Source of the DNA: Rhineura floridana
Lineage: Eukaryota > Chordata > Lepidosauria > Squamata > Rhineuridae
DNA: 64,000 bases
Assembly (NCBI RefSeq): GCF_030035675.1
Contig: NC_084482.1
Coordinates: forward strand, 218,697,943 to 218,761,942
Reading direction: 5' to 3'
The translations under genes and the position numbers were made by a program. The notes beneath the pieces are model-generated. The model had not been told where the DNA came from and did not search any database. It was given only the letters and a program-made list of their open reading frames with translations. Position 1 is the first letter of the stretch, and every line of letters begins with the position of its first letter. Below are positions 32,859-44,866 of this stretch, one piece after another.

Positions 32859-32985
32859 CTTCATGAGTTGAGATTGTCCCTTCTGCACACGGAGCACAAT
32901 CATAGCAGCAAACCTGCTCTCCCTCTTTAGCCACTTTGACGTATCCAGGATGACAACTTTCTGTACACCTTGAGCGAGGCACAGT
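32859..32985 (-). pseudogene. V2R pseudogene, exon 5 (cysteine-rich region)
   Basis: 127 nt, phase 0 in and phase 1 out, matching exons 4 and 6. Reads [42 protein letters not shown], the typical V2R cysteine-rich linker between the ligand-binding and membrane domains. Donor gtgggt. The exon itself is intact. Confidence 0.9.
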
Positions 32986-33526
32986 CTTACCATAAAGACA
33001 AGGTGCATCAAGAAAAAATTATTAGGAGTATGAGAGTGAATCATAAGAGTTTGGAAAGGAACAAACTGAAAGGAACACAAACCCCTCCCTTCTTTTAAGT
33101 AAACGCACAAGTGCATGACTGAGAGTCTACTTTGGTGCACAGGGTTTTGCTGTTCCATAATGTCAGGTCAAACTCAGAACCAATCAGACGGAGGGCAACC
33201 ATGATGGCCAATTGATCTTGACCCAACTCAAGGGGCACCTCAAATTTAGACACAAAATAATTTTTATTTTATTTGCATTTGCTAAATATCACCACTTTCT
33301 CCTCTTAGAGCAGCACGTGTTTTTTAAAAATAAATGGCAAAATATTTGCTATAAGAAGCATTTTTCTCCAACTGATAAAGATTACCTCATATTAAAGTGT
33401 TTGTAAATATTTATATAAATATATAGGCTCTGATGGCACAAGTTTAAAGGATTACGATCACTTTTCCAAGATCAGGCGACTATATCAAGGCAGGCATAAT
33501 TCATTTCATTCATATACACTTATACA

Positions 33527-33846
33527 TTGCATAAAATTATACATTGCATAAAAACCTATGACCTCCCTGTCTCTAGAGCACTCTATAACAGCGACACATC
33601 ACTCAACATTTGGGCCTCTGCCCCCATGATATACCTCCTGGCTGGAGGCTATCCCCACGTCCCTCTTTACAAGAAGGAAGACAAGGCTCCCACAGCCTTC
33701 CACCACCTGATTTCTTGCATGTCCCCAGTTTATTCCTATAGAAGCAAAGTGGGTGGGCCCTCGTTGACTGGTGCATCCGCAAAATGGCAACCACAGACAA
33801 TGACTCACTACTTATGCAGAGAAACATCATCTTTTAAAGATGAAAG
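33527..33846 (+). repeat. Tandem duplication in V2R intron 4, copy 1
   Basis: Contains acctcctggctggaggctat, tgatttcttgcatgtcccca and ctggtgcatccgcaaaatgg. Copy 2 has the same phrases in the same order about 370 bp on. Confidence 0.85.
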
Positions 33847-33898
33847 AAGAAAGGCAGAAAAAAGGCAGTCACAATATCAATATCATAATATTGCATAA

Positions 33899-34240
33899 TA
33901 TCAACTGTGACACTGCATAAAAGCCTAGAACGTCCCTTTCTCTACAGCACTCTACAATGGTGACATGTCACTCAATCTTTGGTTGTGGCATTACAGCATG
34001 GAGAGGAGTGGTTTACGGTGCTCCCACGATATACCCCCTGGCTGGAGAACATGCCTACTTTGCTCTTCACAATCAGAAGGAAGACAGAGCTCCCATAGCT
34101 CTCTGCCTCCTGATTTCTTGCATGTCCCCAATTTATTTCTGTAGTAGCAAAGTGGGTAGGCCCTCATTGACTGGTGCATCCGCAAAATAGGTGCAACCAC
34201 AGACAATGTCTCACTACCTAAGCAGAGAAACATCATCTTT
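33899..34240 (+). repeat. Tandem duplication in V2R intron 4, copy 2
   Basis: Contains accccctggctggagaacat, tgatttcttgcatgtcccca and ctggtgcatccgcaaaatag; has an extra stretch (gttgtggcattacagcatgg) not in copy 1. Confidence 0.85.
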
Positions 34241-34531
34241 TAAAAAGTAAAAGAGGGAAAATAATCCTTAAAATAGGAAGATTTGGATGAGGTGGGCATT
34301 AAGCAACAAGAAGCAAGCGGACTTCCCGATACTTCCCATCACTCAGTCAGGGACAGTGTATGCGATCTTTATTGCTCACTCCAGTCAAGTATAGTGTGTG
34401 AGCTCTAGGAGGATCTGCCCCCTTTCCAGCTTTGTGGGGGGAAGAGTTAGTTAGGATTTGGGGGAAATAACCACACTTTATAATTCAATTGAGTTGTTAA
34501 TTTAAAAAATGGCACAGGTAATGTCCTATAC

Positions 34532-34742
34532 CTTGTTAAAGTACACGGGCCACACAACGGCTTCCAGGTTAACAGTGAGCTTCAGGTCTGAGGATGCCTC
34601 TCTCTCTAGACTCCCAACTTTCACTCTGCCACGAGATTTATTGGGGAAAAGCACCCAGTTCACAATATCGTAGTCGGCTGCCAGCTCCCCTTTCTCATCC
34701 AAATACAGTCCACCCACAGAAGTGTTAGAAAACTGGACTTTC
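34532..34742 (-). pseudogene. V2R pseudogene, exon 4
   Basis: Reads KVQFSNTSVGGLYLDEKGEL, AADYDIVNWVLFPNKSRGRV, KVGSLEREASSDLKLTVNLE, AVVWPVYFNK, the end of the extracellular bilobed domain. Donor gtatag. The start is placed at cttaag before the G at 34742. The acceptor is weak, and an alternative at tccag (phase 0) would join exon 3 better. No internal stop. Confidence 0.88.
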
Positions 34743-35999
34743 CTTAAGAAAGGATGAAACTACAATGCCAGAGAATACACCAGCGTTAAGAAAACATGCG
34801 TGCATATTGAGAACCTCACCCCTGTTGACTTTTGCACTCTAACCACCTATGAAATGGAGCCAGTTCGGTCTGGATCCATCTGGACAACTGTCGTTGCTCC
34901 GGATTGCTCCAATACACAGTAACCCATTCCAAGCCACCTTGAAGACATGGGGCAAGCCAGATTCCAACAACAAGAACAAAAAAAAAATAGTCTATATGAA
35001 CAGGGTGTTTCTCATGGCAAAAGAGCAACTCCAGTGATTCATTTCTCCCCATCGCAACTGCTGCTGGCAACATTCTGCCCTCTGTATGGCAGGGGCTTGA
35101 GTCAAAAGTCTCTTGCATTTTTTTCTTATGCAGCCTGATACTGCTCTGCCCCTGTACACCTCTCTACCTTTCAACTAATCTCCATATCTAGGAGATGCCT
35201 CTTCCACCTGTCTTTCTTTGCCATTTTTTTCAAAGTTCAGAAACAGTTTCAGTCCTCTATTACTGTTTACAGTATATAAACAGATGTGTTTCATTATCCC
35301 TCATTCATCCAGTTCCCCAACACCATTACTTTCATAAGAAGCTATAATATTTTATTACTTTACTACTTAGAATTATTATTTAGTACTATTATTTTGACTA
35401 TATTGTTTCTTCCTAATTGGTAGCTGGATACTTTTTAAAAAAAGAAAGTTCATATTTCTACAATTATTTCTTGCTTTTCCCTCTACACTATTTCTCTTCT
35501 TAAATACTTACTAATCATTTCCCAGAAATATCGTATCAAGTTAGATTAATCATATTAAACAAAAAAGATCAAATCCGCAGAATAAATCATATGAGACAAA
35601 ATACATTATCTGTCTTTCTTTGACTTTCCTGGTTGGGAGACAGAGTTGCATCCTTCAAGCAATTATTTTTTAAATATTGTCTTGTACTAGAAAAAACTCT
35701 GGCGCATGGCAGGACTGAACACTAAGACTGCATCCTGAGTCCCGTGCCATGTGGGGGAGATCCCAGGAAAGCAGACCGTACTTTTCTCCTGTCACCAAGT
35801 GAAAGGGAATCTCACCACACAGCCTAAAAAAAATCAACCAAAAAACAGAATATTTCCTTGTGTCTCCTCAAGAACAAATCAAATTAGTGTGTGATTTGGC
35901 TACAGGCATGGGTGGTGAAGAAACAAAGACCACAAAGTTTGAATTAATAAAAATAATTTTTTTGCTAAAATGAGCTTAAATAATAGTTCATATTTTATA
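34743..35999. other. V2R intron 3, first part; nothing recognised
   Basis: A/T-rich sequence without recognisable repeats or exons. Confidence 0.5.
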
Positions 36000-36490
36000 T
36001 ATTATTTATTTATTAAATTTATATCCCATCCTTCCTCACAGAAGGAGCAAACAAAACTACGAACACTCTAAAATATCATAAAAACTGACTTTAAAATATA
36101 TTAAAACCTCTTTAAAAACAGTAAAACAAAACATCTTTTTAAAAAAAGCTTTAAAAAAGCTTAAAAAGCAATTCCAGCACAGACACATTCTGGGATAAGG
36201 TCTCTATTTAAAAGGCTTGTTGATAGATGAAGGTCTTAAGTAGACTCTGAAAAGATAACAGAGATGGTGCCTGTCTAATATTTAATATTTTAGTGTGTGT
36301 GCCACTACACTAAAGGTCTGCTTCCTATGTTGTGCAGAACGGACCTCCTGATAAGATGGTATCTGCAGGAGGTCCTTACCTGCAGAGCGCAGTGATTGAC
36401 TGGGTATATAAGAGGTAAGATGGTCTTTCAGGTATCCTGGTCCCAAGCTGCGTAGGGCTTTGTACACCAAAACCAGAACCTTGAACTAGT
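36000..36490 (-). mobile_element. L2-like LINE 3' end in V2R intron 3
   Basis: Minus-strand frame MVYKALRSLGPGYLKDHLTS, YIPSQSLRSAGKDLLQIPSY, FSVVAHTLKY, then UTR and tail. Confidence 0.8.
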
Positions 36491-36859
36491 TCTTAGAAAA
36501 ACTGGTTACACTGGGAAAGTTACGGGAAACCAACTTAAACCACCATGGAGCAAATAAATGAGGTTTTATTTTAAAATATTTATTAGAGTTTCAGAGCAAA
36601 CTACAGTATAGCACATTAAAAAAGGTATATTACAAGGAACAAAAACAGTAAGAAAACAGTCAGTTATACAATCCAAATGGCAATGTGAAATAATGGGTGG
36701 AAGAGGTGGGAATAAAAGATGGAGCCATCACAACTGAGCCCCTTCAAATAGAATTTTGATAACACGGAGGAGGTAGTCCTACTTCCACAGTATTAATAAA
36801 AGAAAAGAATGGAAACCAAACAGTCTCAAAGTGTTATGAACGTGAACAATCTGCTGCTC

Positions 36860-37150
36860 ACCCCTAATTCCAGGTTGTTTATGAAGAAGATTAACAGCAC
36901 AGGGCCAAATACACATCCTTGATACTCCATTTTCTACATTCCTCCACTGCGAGAACTGCTCATTTCTTCTAGTCTCTGTGTCCTGTTATTCAACTGGTTA
37001 CTGATCTGCAAGAAAACTTCTCCTCTTACTCCATGACTCCTAAGCTCACTCAGGAGTCTTTGGTGGGGAGAGTTGTACTCTGCTTGTCCTGTTTGTGGGC
37101 TTCCCAGATGCATCTGTTGGCTATTGTGAGAACATAATGGTCTGATCTAG
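36860..37150 (-). repeat. CR1-like fragment
   Basis: gaagattaacagcacagggc and gtgtcctgttattcaactgg resemble CR1 sequence, followed by the inverted 'ggatcaggcc' phrase near 37090-37150. Confidence 0.4.
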
Positions 37151-37962
37151 ATATGGGATCTGCTTGCTAGTGCCTGTTCAATTGCATTGTGTTGAACTGG
37201 CAGTTAGTTCCATTTCAGATTAGTTATTTTTCTGCTGTCCTTCGCTTTTCCTATTCAAATAGTTTTCCCTTCCAAAACATCACTATATGGTTAACAATGA
37301 TTTCCTTTTGGAAAGGAAAGGAAAGTGCCTTTCCCTCTGCCCAGTGTCTAAGTTTCAAGTTAGCAAAGCAAAGAGATAGTCTGGTCAGTTTCACATTACG
37401 AAAGCAAAGTTCAATGCATTTAAAAAAAACAAACTGGTGGCAACATTCAGGATTGATCCGCAAAGACGATGAACTGGCAGACTATCGGGAACTCTGGTGC
37501 CAAGTTCGATTTTAGCGAAAATTCTCATCCATGTCTAGTCTGAGTTTTGGTCTGATCCAGGTGGTGGGATATTCTTATATTCTTGAAGAGCTAAGAATAG
37601 CTCCCCTGTCTGAAGGAACTCCGATATACATGAAGCTATCCTCAGTGGAAAACCTATGGAATGAGACCCTGCAAAGAAGAGGGGGTCATGAGGAACATCC
37701 GACCTCACCTAAGAAAAGTAAGTCTCTCTCGGGGCACCAGGAAGGTACATGTGAATGAGGGAGTGTCTTCTGGTGTCACGAGAGCAGGCTAAACATTGAC
37801 CTGTGTCTGGAGACTCACAAACTGAATCGCCTCAGAAATGGGGAGGGTTTGCATGCTTTTTATATTTGACTCTCATATTTGACTCTTAATGCAGAATGAT
37901 GATTCCAGAGTTGGACAGTAGATTTCAGTTTGCAGTCATGTTGCAAAAATTAAAAGGAATAC
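37151..37962. other. V2R intron 3, last part; nothing recognised
   Basis: Contains a 108-residue plus-strand open frame without recognisable domain; taken as chance. Confidence 0.5.
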
Positions 37963-38757
37963 CTGCCACGGCTGCAGCACTGGAAATACCAATCTGTCTC
38001 CTCTTCCCACCTTCAACATCCATTGGGATTTGGATGAATATGCAGAGTTTAAGGCAAGTGCCACAGCTTGGACACTGTTGTAAGTGATGTAGCTATCTTG
38101 GGACAGGGCTCTCTCAAGCTCCTCTTGGGACAAAGTCTCTATTTTCTCCTTCTCTGTGCACCTTGTCCAGCCTTTTATGGACAACTCATCTTCTGGACAT
38201 AAACAGTGAAATGATTTGTCCCAAAATTGTTGTGTTGCCATGGATCTTGGCACATAGTAGTCATGTTTTGTCCTTTTACTGATCTTCATTATGAAAGACA
38301 AAGAACCATGGATGTACATGAACAAATTTCTATAGGACAAGTTCATGTCCCGAAAAGCTATCATGATCCAGAGTTTTGCCCCAGTTTGTATCTTATTAAG
38401 TATTCTTTGTATCGCGATGATTGGGCGAGATGCATGAAGAGTGTCCCCGTAGTAGACATATACATTGACTTTTTGCCATATGACAGGTGGTTCCCTATAT
38501 AAAAACATTTGGTATAGAGTCTCAATTAGCACTCTTTCTGAGAAGGCGACACAAATTTCATGGCGGATCATCAGAGATGTCAAGGTACTTAAGAACCTTT
38601 CTCCACTGTCATTGTCTGGAGCAATCAGGCCAATCCACGTCCATCCAAAATGAAGGAGCAGTTGGATGATCCCCAGGTAGTGGGTTTCTTCCTTTGGAAA
38701 CATCCGGTAAATGAAAGGGAACTGGGCTTTATCATTGAGAGCAAAGCCAAGGCTGAT
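37963..38757 (-). pseudogene. V2R pseudogene, exon 3 (ligand-binding domain)
   Basis: Acceptor tttcatcaccag then ISLGFALNDKAQFPFIYRMF, PKEETHYLGIIQLLLHFGWT, WIGLIAPDNDSGERFLSTL, ending SYITYNSVQAVALALNSAYS and LVFPVLQPWQ. This is the large exon coding most of the Venus-flytrap domain. The frame is open throughout. The donor is placed at CAG/gtattc, but its phase (0) does not fit the exon 4 start chosen here, and the usual residues after PWQ are replaced by VFLLIFAT and a stop. The exon 3/4 junction may therefore be damaged. Confidence 0.9.
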
Positions 38758-38878
38758 CTGGTGATGAAAGGAAGAATATCAGATATTTATCAACCTGGAA
38801 TTATTAATAACTAACAAAAAGATCATATGGCTCAACCTCTGTGCAGTCCTTGTCATTGGGGGCTACCCCACCCAGCAT

Positions 38879-38975
38879 CAAAACAACAGCATTCTAAAGA
38901 CTCTAACTCTCTCTCACACACACTTGCCCACTCACTCTCTTGCTCTCTGTCACACACATTCACTCTCTCACACAC
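38879..38975. repeat. CT/CA-rich simple repeat
   Basis: Short ctctct and cacaca runs in V2R intron 2. Confidence 0.8.
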
Positions 38976-38993
38976 AGTCATCCCAGTTCCTAC

Positions 38994-39285
38994 CTGTGGG
39001 ATTTTGTAGATGCCTGACATGCCTGAAATATGGATGGAGATGTCAGATTCAGCCCATTCAGCAACAGCCAACAGGTTCTTCCGTCTTCCACAGTTATAGT
39101 TTGGAATATCCTTTTCCCCATCAGAATCCAGGTCCAACATGGCATCAGAAGTGAGTCTGCCATCAAAATATGTGTCATAGAGGTTGTATCCCAGGGTGAT
39201 GTTCGGCAAGAGCGTTGGATCCTGATTGATATCTTGAGTAGCAAACAAGAAGGACAGGATATGCCAGTACCTTGATTGATACAAA
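38994..39285 (-). pseudogene. V2R pseudogene, exon 2
   Basis: 292 nt with acceptor tgttcacttgcag and donor gtagga. Reads [78 protein letters not shown]. These are class C receptor hallmarks of the first lobe. Phase 2 in and phase 0 out, matching exon 1 and exon 3. No internal stop. Confidence 0.9.
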
Positions 39286-40244
39286 CTGCAAGTGAACAAA
39301 CAAGCACTTGTGAGCACACTGCCTTTCTGCATCAAGTGAAAACCAGTGCACCATTTCTTCTTTCATAAAATTAAGGGCTTTTCCAGGCAGCATGGATCTC
39401 ACAATAGTGTTGCATGCCACCCCAATCTTCGAGCGGTGAGAGATCTCACTGCACTTGCCCAGTGTTTGGTTTTCTTGGAAAGAAAGTCAGTGGAGGCTAT
39501 GGTGTCTTTATGGAACATGGTTTATTTATTTACACACATTCCAACCTGAGCTTAAGACGGAGGGTTTCAAGGCATTAGCAGTCCAACAGATCTAAGAACC
39601 AAAAGTGGAGGATTATTGCTTGTAAGGGGAAAATCCTCAGCAAACTTGAAGGAACAAAATCAACGGTCTTTTCAGGGTTAATGGAAAGGTGGGAAGCCGC
39701 TCAAAGGTAGCTGTAGCTTTGCTGGTTTTGGCTGCTTTAAAAAGATGTGGCGACACAAATGCATCTGTGCTGAAGCTTAGTGCTCATCCTCAACACTAGA
39801 AAGAAGGATGAGGCTGCAATCCTGTACCAACTTAGCTGGGAGGAAGTCCCATAGAGCTCACTGGGACTCGCTTGTGGCTCATATTGTGCTTTATGTCAAC
39901 AAGCATAGCTTTAAGCCTGACTAGTTATGGGCAGTCCAGGAGCCCGTTTGTGTCCTTGTGTCTCCTTTCTGTGAGTGAAAATGAGCCAAGGGCCACAACA
40001 TCTTAGGGATGTGGTGGTTTTATGTTGGGCACCAGAGAAAGAGTCCCCAGAGCCAGATTTTCTCTATCTAACACTGTACACAGCTAAAAAAGAGAGGCCT
40101 GCCTTTCTCCGCAGAGGGGAGAATTTGCTGTGTCATTTTTTTCCTCTCTCCTCAAGTCAGTGGCATGGCCAGACTTAGGACATCTACTTCTGCTAATGCC
40201 TTTCAGGTAATTCCTTCAGAAAGGGACTGGAGAAGGTATGAAAA
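39286..40244. other. V2R intron 1, proximal part; nothing recognised
   Basis: No repeat or exon recognised. Confidence 0.5.
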
Positions 40245-40267
40245 AAAAATCACACACACACACACTA

Positions 40268-40303
<36 letters not shown>

Positions 40304-40423
40304 TGTATGTATGTATGTATGTATGTATATATATATGTGTGTATGTATGTATATATATATATATATATGTATATATATGTATGTATGTATATATGTATAT
40401 ATATGTATGTGTGTATATATATA

Positions 40424-40454
<31 letters not shown>
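40245..40454. repeat. Compound microsatellite (CA)n(GTAT)n(TA)n
   Basis: About 210 bp of ca, gtat and ta units; produces spurious low-complexity open frames in several frames. Confidence 0.95.
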
Positions 40455-41066
40455 GGACGTAATTGTGATTAACCAAAAATAGGTTTTTATTATATTAACA
40501 AAACGTTTCAGCTTCCACCTTCATCAGCTGCTAACATACAAATGCTGTTACAAGGTGGCAGTTATAGAGCCTTGAGGCTGGAATGCTCAGAGGGGCTTCA
40601 TTTGCAGAAGCTAAGTCGTGCTGGTCCTGTCCTCCAGGTTCAGGCCATGTGGTGCCAATGTGCCCAAAGAATAAATCCAAAAGTTCTCCCTTTTGGTCAA
40701 TGCTGCTGGATCTGCTGGCATCTCTATTGCTGTAATGGAAAAGTCCAACAGGCTGTGACCCTCGATGTTAAAATGCTTTTCCATTACAGCGATAGAAATG
40801 CCAGCAGATCCAGCAGCATTGACCAAAAGGGAGAGCTTTTGGATTTACTCTCTGGACACATTGGCACCACATGGCCTGAACCTGGACAGTACCACCACGA
40901 CTTAGCTTCTGCAAATGAAGCCCCTCTGAGCATTCCATCCTCAAAGCTCTATAACTGCCACCTTGATAACAGCATTTGTATGTTAGCAGCTGATGAAGGT
41001 AGAAGCTGAAACGTTTTGTTAATATAATAAAAACCTATTTTTGGTTAATCACAATTACGTCCATAT
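40452..41066. mobile_element. Inverted dimer of Penelope-like element 3' ends
   Basis: Left arm 40452-40743 and right arm 40776-41066 are inverted copies of about 290 bp around a 32-bp centre. Each arm carries gccagcagatccagcagcat, ctggacacattggcaccaca and the end gttaatataataaaaacct, as does the Penelope-like element at 44567-44845. The 32-bp centre is also PLE sequence (cattttaacatcgagggtca on the minus strand). Confidence 0.88.
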
Positions 41067-41127
41067 GTATTTTAGGGGATCCAGAGCAAGCTTGAGTGAA
41101 GTTCTGTTTGTTGCTTTCAAAACTGTC

Positions 41128-41138
41128 ATATATATATG

Positions 41139-41180
<42 letters not shown>
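41128..41180. repeat. (TA)n(TG)n microsatellite
   Basis: tatatatgta then uninterrupted tg units. Confidence 0.9.
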
Positions 41181-41181
<1 letters not shown>

Positions 41182-41204
41182 TCTGCTCCAAAATATCAAC
41201 AGAA

Positions 41205-41279
41205 AATATTTGTAGTCGCTGATTCACAGGGTCACCATAAGTCATAATTGACTTGAAGGCACATAACACCAACAACACC
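41205..41279 (+). repeat. BovB/Sauria SINE tail fragment
   Basis: gtcgctgattcacagggtca and cataattgacttgaaggcac, the shared 3' tail. Confidence 0.8.
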
Positions 41280-41290
41280 ATGAATGTGAC

Positions 41291-42289
41291 TGTAAGGGTG
41301 ACTTTTAGCACCTGCCAAGGCAGTGTGACGCTCACCTCAATACCCCGGGTGTAAGTGCGGGCAGAGGAGAGCCAGATGGGCCCCTGTGCTTTCGGCCAAG
41401 TAAGAAGTAAAGACACAGACGCACAGCTCTTGATCAAAAGCGACCTCAGTCTCACACAGGCACGTCAGCCAGGCAAGAGTGAAGGCCCCCTTTATTGTAA
41501 GCAGAACCAATATATAGGTTTCAGGAGTAAAAGAGCAACAACAACATGTAACATAACATTATTGACAACGTCAGAGACAAAGAACAGATCCTTGCTACAA
41601 TTCAAAAGCCAGGACGTTCCTCCCTTGAATCTCTGGAGCCCTTGAGTAATACATTGTGAGATAAGAGTGGGGATGAGGAGAGTAACTGACACTTCTAGCG
41701 GTCATAAACATGGGAACATATACACAGGAAAATGCGTGTAGCCTGAAAAGGTCAAATCTCAGTAACTCTATGTGATCCTATTACTACTTTTCTAAGGGAG
41801 TATACAAAGAGAATTCAGAAAGCAGTGCAAGCCTCTGATTATTTACAAGGCTGATAATAAAGTACAAGACACTTGAGAAAGTAAAACAATCGAAGACAGC
41901 TGAGTGCTTATCTTCTCAAAACATTGTTGTGGACTGAGAGGCATCTTCAAGTTCCCAGAGGCGAGGAAACGAAACCTAGAGCAGTTGTGCTCCCCCTCCC
42001 TCAGTGTTCCATCGTGCTTTGCAATGTTGGTTCACAAAGCCTGACAAGTGTCTCCAACCCCATTGTGGGCCCAAAGGGGTTTTCTACCTAACATGACCAA
42101 GCAAAATTTTAAAAGAATCTTGCCATATATATAATTCCATACAGAAGCCAGGGTATGCCTGGAAGATGGCTGATATATACTGTTAGGAATTTGACTTAAC
42201 CTGTGAGGCTCATATGATAAAGGGGAAGTCATATAAGATAAAATATTCAAAGAGGAAAAAGTTAGATTGCATTATGAGGCATTCTAACA
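41291..42289 (-). mobile_element. Probable solo LTR of an endogenous retrovirus (fossil)
   Basis: On the minus strand the element runs from tgttagaatgcctcataatg to aagtcacccttaca, 999 bp with TG...CA ends. It has a TATA-like box (ctatatattgg, near 41510) and a close poly(A) signal (aataaag, near 41493), an LTR arrangement. No internal retroviral genes flank it, so it looks like a solo LTR. No clean target duplication was found; age cannot be judged from a single LTR. Confidence 0.5.
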
Positions 42290-42425
42290 GTATTTTTTTC
42301 TATAACTCTAGATTTAAAACATCTATTGACCTGTTCTAGACCAAGAGACTGAGTAGGATACATATTTAATTGTATAGGTTTTTCCTGCAGATACAGAAGA
42401 TTTATACATACATTTTTTGTATATT

Positions 42426-42446
42426 TACAGTATATATATATATACT
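42426..42446. repeat. (TA)n at the Penelope-like element 5' edge
   Basis: Alternating ta just before the element; the 3' edge at 44848 also meets a (TA)n. Confidence 0.85.
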
Positions 42447-44845
42447 GATTGGCTGAATTTTTTTATGATGACTCTAAGAACAACATAGACCTCTACAATA
42501 GAGATCCTCTGCTACAGTTTCTGCCACCTAAAACTTGGACACCAAACATTAACAGGAATCCAGTCCTAGAAACCTTTCTCTTATCAATAAACAGAGTCAT
42601 CAACAATCACACACCAACTCCTACTCACGACAACCTTTCAAAAGAAGAAAGAATAGCCCTGAGGAACCTTCAGATGAGAAGGGATATTGTCATCAAGCCT
42701 GCAGATAATGGTGGTGCTGTTGTGGTACTTAACACTACAGACTATATAGCAGAAGGTCAAAGACAACAAAAGGATGAAACAACATATGAATTTCTTGACA
42801 AAGACATCACCACAGATCTCAATACTTGTATCATTACATCTATACAAAACCTTACAAGTAGGAAACTTCTTAAAGAGGAAACTGCTGATCTCCTTGTTAA
42901 TCCAAATCCCACCCCTGGAAGGTTTGACATGCTGCCTAAAATCCACAAAGCCAACAATCCTGGTCGCCCAATTGTCTCAGGTAACAACACAGCTACTGAA
43001 AGGATTTCTCTGTACATTGACTTAAATTTACAAAACATGGTGCAAAACCTCCCATTGTATATCAAAGACACCAAGGACTTCTTGCTTAAAATTGAGTCTT
43101 TAAACAAGCAGTATCAATTCCACAACAATACTATGCTAGCTACTTTAGATGTCACATCTCTTTACACCAATATACCACATAATGATGGGATTCAGGCTTT
43201 AAATGAGTTCCTTAACACCAGAGATATGAACAGTCCTCCAACAGAGGTTCTCACAACTTTAGCTACGCTAGTCCTGACTTGTAACAACTCTACATTCAAT
43301 GGAGAACACTACCTGCAACTGCAAGGGACAGCTATGGGGACTCGCATGGCTCCATCATATGCGAATCTCTTTATGGGTAAACTGGAACAGGAGATCCTCA
43401 AAAAGGCCATCAACAAACCACTTATATGGTGGTGATACACTGACGACATCTTTATGGTCTGGACAAATGGTAAAGAGAGTTTGGAACAATTTAAAAATTA
43501 CATCAACTCTATCCATCCCTCTATTAAGTTTACATTTAATAGTACAAATGACATTCCGCACATTCCTTTTCTGGATGTCCTTCTCACAATTGAAAACAAC
43601 AAAATAGCCACTGATCTCTACAGGAAACCCACTGATGCCCACACCTATTTAAACTGGAAATCCTGCCATCCTAGGCATATAAAGAACATTGTATATAGCT
43701 TAGCTCTGAAAATCAAACTTATTTGCAACACTGAAGATAAATACCAGAGAAGGATCAGTGAACTTAAAGAACACCTTCTTCGAAGAGGGTATTCTCCACA
43801 TATTATCAATTGCAACATCCACCGAGCCTCCATTCTGTCCAGAGAAAACCTCCTCCATCATACTGAGGTGTCAAGGAGCAGGGAGCAACAGATTCCATTT
43901 GTGGTAGATTTCCATCCAGCATCTCCTAACTATCACCGAGCAATCAAGAAGAGCTACCCATTGCTGGCAAACTCTGAACATCTTACCAGAGCCATCAGCA
44001 GGCCTCCTGTGGTAGCATTTCGCCAACCTCCTAATTTGCGCAGACTGTTGGTGAGAGCTGTGCTTAAGCCACCTATCACCAATCCAGGTTCTCATCCTTG
44101 TCACTCCAAACGCTATATCACCTGTGTGTACCTCAGGGAGACAGCCACTTTTACAAGCACTAGGACAGGCGGGACATATTACATCATACAGAACATCACC
44201 TGCAGGTCCTGCAATATAGTTTACATCATCGAGTGCAAAAGACCAGGATGTCATATCCAATACGTAGGAAAGACCACAACTGACCTAGGCACGCGCTTCA
44301 GGAACCACAAGTTGGCAATTTTGACCAAAAAAGTGGAGCAACCAGTTGCAAAGCATTTTAACATCGAGGGTCACAGCCTGTTGGACTTTTCCATTACAGT
44401 GATAGAGATGCCAGCAGATCCAGCAGCATTGACCAAAATGCTCCACTTTTTTTGTCAAGATTGCCGACTTGTGGTTCCTGAAGCTCGTGCGTAGGTCAGT
44501 TGTGGTCTTTCCTACGTATTAGATATGACATCCTGGTCTTTTGCACTCGATGATGTAAACTATATTACAGCGATAGAGATGCCAGCAGATCCAGCAGCAT
44601 TGACCAAAAGGGAGAACTTTTGGATTTACTCTCTGGACACATTGGCACCACATGGCCTGAACCTGGAGGACAGTACCAGCATCGCTTAGCTTCTGCATAT
44701 GAAGCCCCTCTGAGCGTTCTATCCCCAAAGCTCTATAACTGCCACCTTGGTAACAGCATGTGTATGTTAGCAGCTGATGAAGGCGGAAGCTGAAAAGTTT
44801 TGTTAATATAATAAAAACCTCTGTTTGGTTAATCATAATTACGTT
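42447..44845 (+). mobile_element. Penelope-like retroelement with RT and GIY-YIG endonuclease
   Basis: Coding part about 42449-44494, interrupted at least once, so not active as it stands. The reverse transcriptase shows DIVIKPADNGGAVVVLNTTD, FDMLPKIHKANNPGRPIVSG, LATLDVTSLYTNIPHNDGI, GTAMGTRMAPSYANLFMGKL and YTDDIFMVW. The C-terminal GIY-YIG endonuclease shows IVYIIECKRPGCHIQYVGKT, then TDLGTRFRNHK. Both domains are hallmarks of Penelope-like elements, which lack capsid genes and LTRs proper. The end contains a 128-bp inverted repeat (44213-44340 against 44439-44566), then repeated 3' sequence to gttaatataataaaaacct. Confidence 0.92.
44213..44566. repeat. 128-bp hairpin inside the Penelope-like element
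   Basis: Arms 44213-44340 and 44439-44566 are inverted copies of equal length around a 98-bp loop. aatatagtttacatcatcga mirrors tcgatgatgtaaactatatt; agtggagca mirrors tgctccact. After the second arm the loop sequence (gccagcagatccagcagcat) starts again. The coding frame ends within the inverted arm (QDCRLVVPEARA). Confidence 0.93.
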
Positions 44846-44847
44846 TA

Positions 44848-44866
44848 TATATATATATATATATAT
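44848..44866. repeat. (TA)n at the Penelope-like element 3' edge
   Basis: Alternating ta following attacgtt. Confidence 0.85.

Noticed and set aside
32709-33158. 149-residue minus-strand frame over V2R exon 5
   Set aside because: It is in the wrong frame for the exon ([15 protein letters not shown] instead of [11 protein letters not shown]) and includes LINE sequence.
40245-40482. Long open frames rich in Y, I, C, M on both strands
   Set aside because: They are translations of the (CA)n/(GTAT)n/(TA)n microsatellite and have no coding meaning.
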